DNA of 5,430 nt from Syntrophomonadaceae bacterium (lineage in GTDB: Bacteria > Bacillota > Dethiobacteria > DTU022). Where the stretch lies: assembly GCA_007127255.1 (NCBI GenBank), contig SKZS01000025.1, positions 1 through 5,430 of the forward strand, written 5' to 3'. A program made the translations under genes and the position numbers. This document shows, one piece after another, positions 5,258 through 5,430 of this stretch (positions are counted from its first letter, which is position 1; the number at the start of each line of letters is the position of its first letter). The notes beneath the pieces were generated by a model. The model saw only the letters and a list, made by a program, of their open reading frames with translations, was not told the origin of the DNA and ran no database searches.

Positions 5258-5422
5258 AAAATTTTTGTAACTGCTCAGGCATAAACTGCCGTGCCAAGGG
5301 GACGGTTCCATCGTCTGCCCTTCGGACCTCCGCTTCGCTTCGGTGACGCTCGAACCGTCCCCATAGGCACGGCGGCTTATCATTAACCAAGGCGTATCGG
5401 GCTGAGCAGTTACAAATATTTT
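5258..5422. repeat. Imperfect palindromic element of about 165 bp (MITE/REP-like)
   Basis: Nested inverted repeats define the element. The outer arms are 21 bp with one mismatch (5258-5278 against 5402-5422; core TTTGTAACTGCTCAG). The middle arms are GCCGTGCC (5288-5295) and GGCACGGC (5366-5373). The inner arms are GGGGACGGTTC (5298-5308) and GAACCGTCCCC (5352-5362), around a GC-rich centre. The right arm carries about 19 extra nucleotides between the outer and middle repeats. The GGGGACGGTTC/GAACCGTCCCC pair is, as I recall, a dispersed palindromic sequence in many Clostridia genomes. Open frames crossing it on the minus strand (5136-5390, 5222-5428) are by-products of the palindrome. No transposase is present, and no clear target-site duplication is visible. 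Confidence 0.7.
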
Positions 5423-5430
5423 CAGCAAAA

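Noticed and set aside
5136..5390. Open frame of 84 codons on the minus strand upstream of and overlapping dusB
   Set aside because: Most of it crosses the palindromic element and has no recognisable domain. It stops at 5136, just overlapping the TTG 5139 start, but its composition is explained by the inverted repeat. The same applies to the frame at 5222-5428.

Overview
The window reads like a chromosomal housekeeping segment of a Gram-positive Firmicute, most likely class Clostridia (Peptococcaceae/Syntrophomonadaceae-like). The basis is the Clostridia-type LysRS and GreA sequences, strong AGGAGG-type ribosome binding sites, TTG start codons, SigA-type promoters, moderate GC content and a Bacillus/Clostridium-style rRNA leader. 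No database search was possible, so the genus is left open. Every supported gene lies on the minus strand, so transcription runs from high to low coordinates.

Layout in transcription order. Positions 5422-5258 hold an imperfect, palindromic MITE/REP-like element. Next is dusB (tRNA-dihydrouridine synthase; probable TTG start at 5139). After a 140-nt gap with its own promoter comes a two-gene unit. It encodes a helix-turn-helix protein (about 4006-3428), overlapped by 23 nt by a 298-residue conserved protein of unknown function (3450-2554). A 260-nt intergenic region follows, with a consensus promoter and a long structured leader, then greA (transcript cleavage factor, 2293-1817). Only 20 nt further on is lysS (class II lysyl-tRNA synthetase, 1796-315). 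From 186 to the left edge there is a consensus SigA promoter, a boxA antitermination site and the start of what is very probably an rRNA operon leader. The 16S gene itself would lie outside the window.

Functionally this is a translation/transcription block: tRNA modification (DusB), tRNA charging (LysS), RNA polymerase rescue (GreA) and rRNA synthesis. The order dusB - lysS - rrn matches, from memory, the yacF(dusB)-lysS-rrnJ arrangement of Bacillus subtilis. greA and the HTH/298-aa pair sit between dusB and lysS here.

The least explained part is the HTH/298-aa pair. It is translationally coupled, has its own promoter and has an inverted repeat at the transcription start that could be an autoregulatory operator. 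Homologues of the second protein are, as I recall, often auto-labelled 'quinate 5-dehydrogenase', but I see no residues in it that support that label. Other points of interest are the greA leader with a terminator-like hairpin, the terminator-like hairpin just after boxA in the rRNA leader, and the palindromic element upstream of dusB. I see no CRISPR array, transposase, tRNA, phage or toxin gene in the window.
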